Source: Pseudomonadota bacterium
GTDB taxonomy: Bacteria; Pseudomonadota; Alphaproteobacteria; Rhizobiales; Beijerinckiaceae
DNA length: 14,850 bases
NCBI GenBank assembly: GCA_023423995.1
Contig: JAFAEL010000259.1
Location: 1 to 14,850 of the forward strand
Direction: 5' to 3'
Shown here: positions 13,866 through 14,850 of the stretch, piece after piece
How the letters are laid out: each line of letters opens with the position of its first letter
Numbering within the stretch: the first letter of the stretch is position 1
Notes under the pieces: generated by a model
Database searches by the model: none
What the model was told of the DNA's origin: nothing
Seen by the model: the letters and a program-made list of their open reading frames with translations, nothing else
Position numbers and translations under genes: made by a program

Positions 13866-14840
13866 TCATAGGATTAGCAGCGCTAGCCCCGCGTAGAGCA
13901 GGCCATGGAGCACGGCGGCGGCGACCATCACCCGCAGCGCCCGTCCGATGTCCTTCGGCCCGGCATCCCGCCGGCCCGGAGCGTTGAGGAAGGCCTCGTC
14001 CACAGGCCCGGCGGCATAGATGCGGGGACCGCCGAGTGCGAGGCCGAGCGCACCCGCCATCGCGGCTTCCGGCCAGCCTGCATTCGGGGAGCGATGGACG
14101 GACGCGTCCCGCAGCATCACCGCTGCGGCGACCCGAGGCGAGCCTTTCGCGGCCCAGGCCGCACCTGCGACCAGGAAGCCTGAGAGCCTGGCGGGCACGA
14201 GGTTCAGAACGTCATCCAGCCGGGCCGCCGCCCAGCCAAAATCGCGGTGCCGGGCGGACAGGTGCCCGATCATGGAATCGGCCGTGTTCACGGCCTTGTA
14301 GGCGACGAGGCCGGGCAGCCCGAGCAGCGCGAACCAGAAGGCGGGCGCGACGACGCCGTCGGAGAAATTCTCGGCCGTGGACTCGATGGCGGCCCGCGAC
14401 ACCCCCGCCTCGTCGAGCCGCTCGGGATCCCGCCCGACGATCATCGAAACCGCCATCCGGGCCGCCGGGAGCCCGCCTTGGGCGAACGCGTCGCGTACCG
14501 CCCGGACATGCCGGTACAGGCTCTTCTGGGCCAGGAACACGGAGGCGACGAGGGCCACGAGGATGTCCCCGGCCGGGACCGCCCTGAGGGTGGACTCCAG
14601 AAGTAGCGCCGGCACGAAGGCGATCGCGACCAGCGCCGCAATGCTCAGGATACCTGCCGTACGGCGGCTTTGCCCGCTCCAGGCCTCACGGTTGAAGAGC
14701 CGGTCGCAGAGCCCGATCAACGCCCCGAACCAGGCGACCGGGTGCGGCACACGGCGCCAGATGCGGTCGGGGTCGCCGAAGATGGCGTCCAGGATCAGCG
14801 CGAGGAGAAGGACGAGCGGGGCGTCGGCCCGGAACAACAT
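13866..14840 (-). CDS. cobD: Adenosylcobinamide-phosphate synthase (CobD/CbiB)
   Basis: A 324-residue integral membrane enzyme that attaches the (R)-1-amino-2-propanol linker (or its phosphate) to adenosylcobyric acid, giving adenosylcobinamide (phosphate), the substrate of CobP. Family motifs are LDAIFGDPDRIWRRVPHPVAWFG (17-39), SMIVGRD (132-138), ESTAENFSDGVVAPAFW (153-169), YKAVNTADSMIGH (181-193) and SPNAGWPEAAMAGALG (251-266). Hydrophobic segments at about 7-20, 62-82, 91-106, 164-181 and 300-323 fit the family. It starts at ATG 14838-14840, close to the window edge, on the strand opposite the main cob operon. It is named cobD in the Pseudomonas denitrificans scheme and cbiB in the anaerobic scheme. 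The hicAB genes follow it on the same strand. Confidence 0.96.
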   Translation of the reverse strand: MLFRADAPLVLLLALILDAIFGDPDRIWRRVPHPVAWFGALIGLCDRLFNREAWSGQSRRTAGILSIAALVAIAFVPALLLESTLRAVPAGDILVALVASVFLAQKSLYRHVRAVRDAFAQGGLPAARMAVSMIVGRDPERLDEAGVSRAAIESTAENFSDGVVAPAFWFALLGLPGLVAYKAVNTADSMIGHLSARHRDFGWAAARLDDVLNLVPARLSGFLVAGAAWAAKGSPRVAAAVMLRDASVHRSPNAGWPEAAMAGALGLALGGPRIYAAGPVDEAFLNAPGRRDAGPKDIGRALRVMVAAAVLHGLLYAGLALLIL

Positions 14841-14850
14841 TCAGCGAATC

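Overview
The window is dense, GC-rich (roughly two-thirds G+C) bacterial chromosome. Gene content and protein style fit an alphaproteobacterium of the Hyphomicrobiales, with a Methylobacteriaceae-like look (Methylobacterium/Microvirga type). The evidence is the aerobic cob gene set, a biliverdin-binding bacteriophytochrome with a BphO-type heme oxygenase, a Crp-FecR pair, and many GTG/TTG starts in overlapping operons. The genus is inference only.

Region 1 (1-1919). On the minus strand a Crp/Fnr-family regulator (493-1176) overlaps by ATGA with a secreted FecR-domain protein (496 to beyond position 1). Divergent from them is a biliverdin-producing heme oxygenase, bphO (1317-1919). The 140-bp divergent region holds a long palindrome (1219-1248) whose core closely matches a CRP operator. 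The recognition helix of the adjacent Crp protein carries the residues expected to read it.

Region 2 (1961-6414, minus strand). A light-signalling operon runs bphP phytochrome histidine kinase, then a single-domain response regulator, then a REC-HisKA-HATPase-REC hybrid kinase. It converges on bphO, which should supply its biliverdin. No DNA-binding output domain is encoded, so the final target is elsewhere. A 12-codon leader frame with a strong Shine-Dalgarno ends on the proposed TTG start of bphP.

Region 3 (6660-13234, plus strand). Seven tightly packed genes: a gamma-glutamyltransferase-family Ntn-hydrolase, cobT, cobS, a CX5R (protein-tyrosine-phosphatase-like) phosphatase, cobP, cobO and cobQ. 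Most junctions overlap by 4-11 nt or are 3 nt apart. This is late aerobic cobalamin synthesis: corrinoid adenosylation, amidation, and assembly of the nucleotide loop. The phosphatase sits where the pathway still needs an alpha-ribazole-phosphate phosphatase, and is the most interesting functional candidate here.

Region 4 (13238-14840, minus strand). cobD (cbiB) is followed by a hicA-hicB toxin-antitoxin pair that fills the gap between the convergent cobQ and cobD. The hicB and cobQ stop codons are only 3 nt apart, with a perfect GC hairpin at the junction. HicA has Arg where the canonical catalytic His usually sits.

I found no tRNA, rRNA, CRISPR array, insertion sequence or cobalamin riboswitch. 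No gap between genes exceeds about 250 bases. Nothing in the window is plainly an undescribed system. The best leads are the phosphatase in the cob operon, the Crp palindrome at bphO, the bphP leader frame and the hicAB placement.
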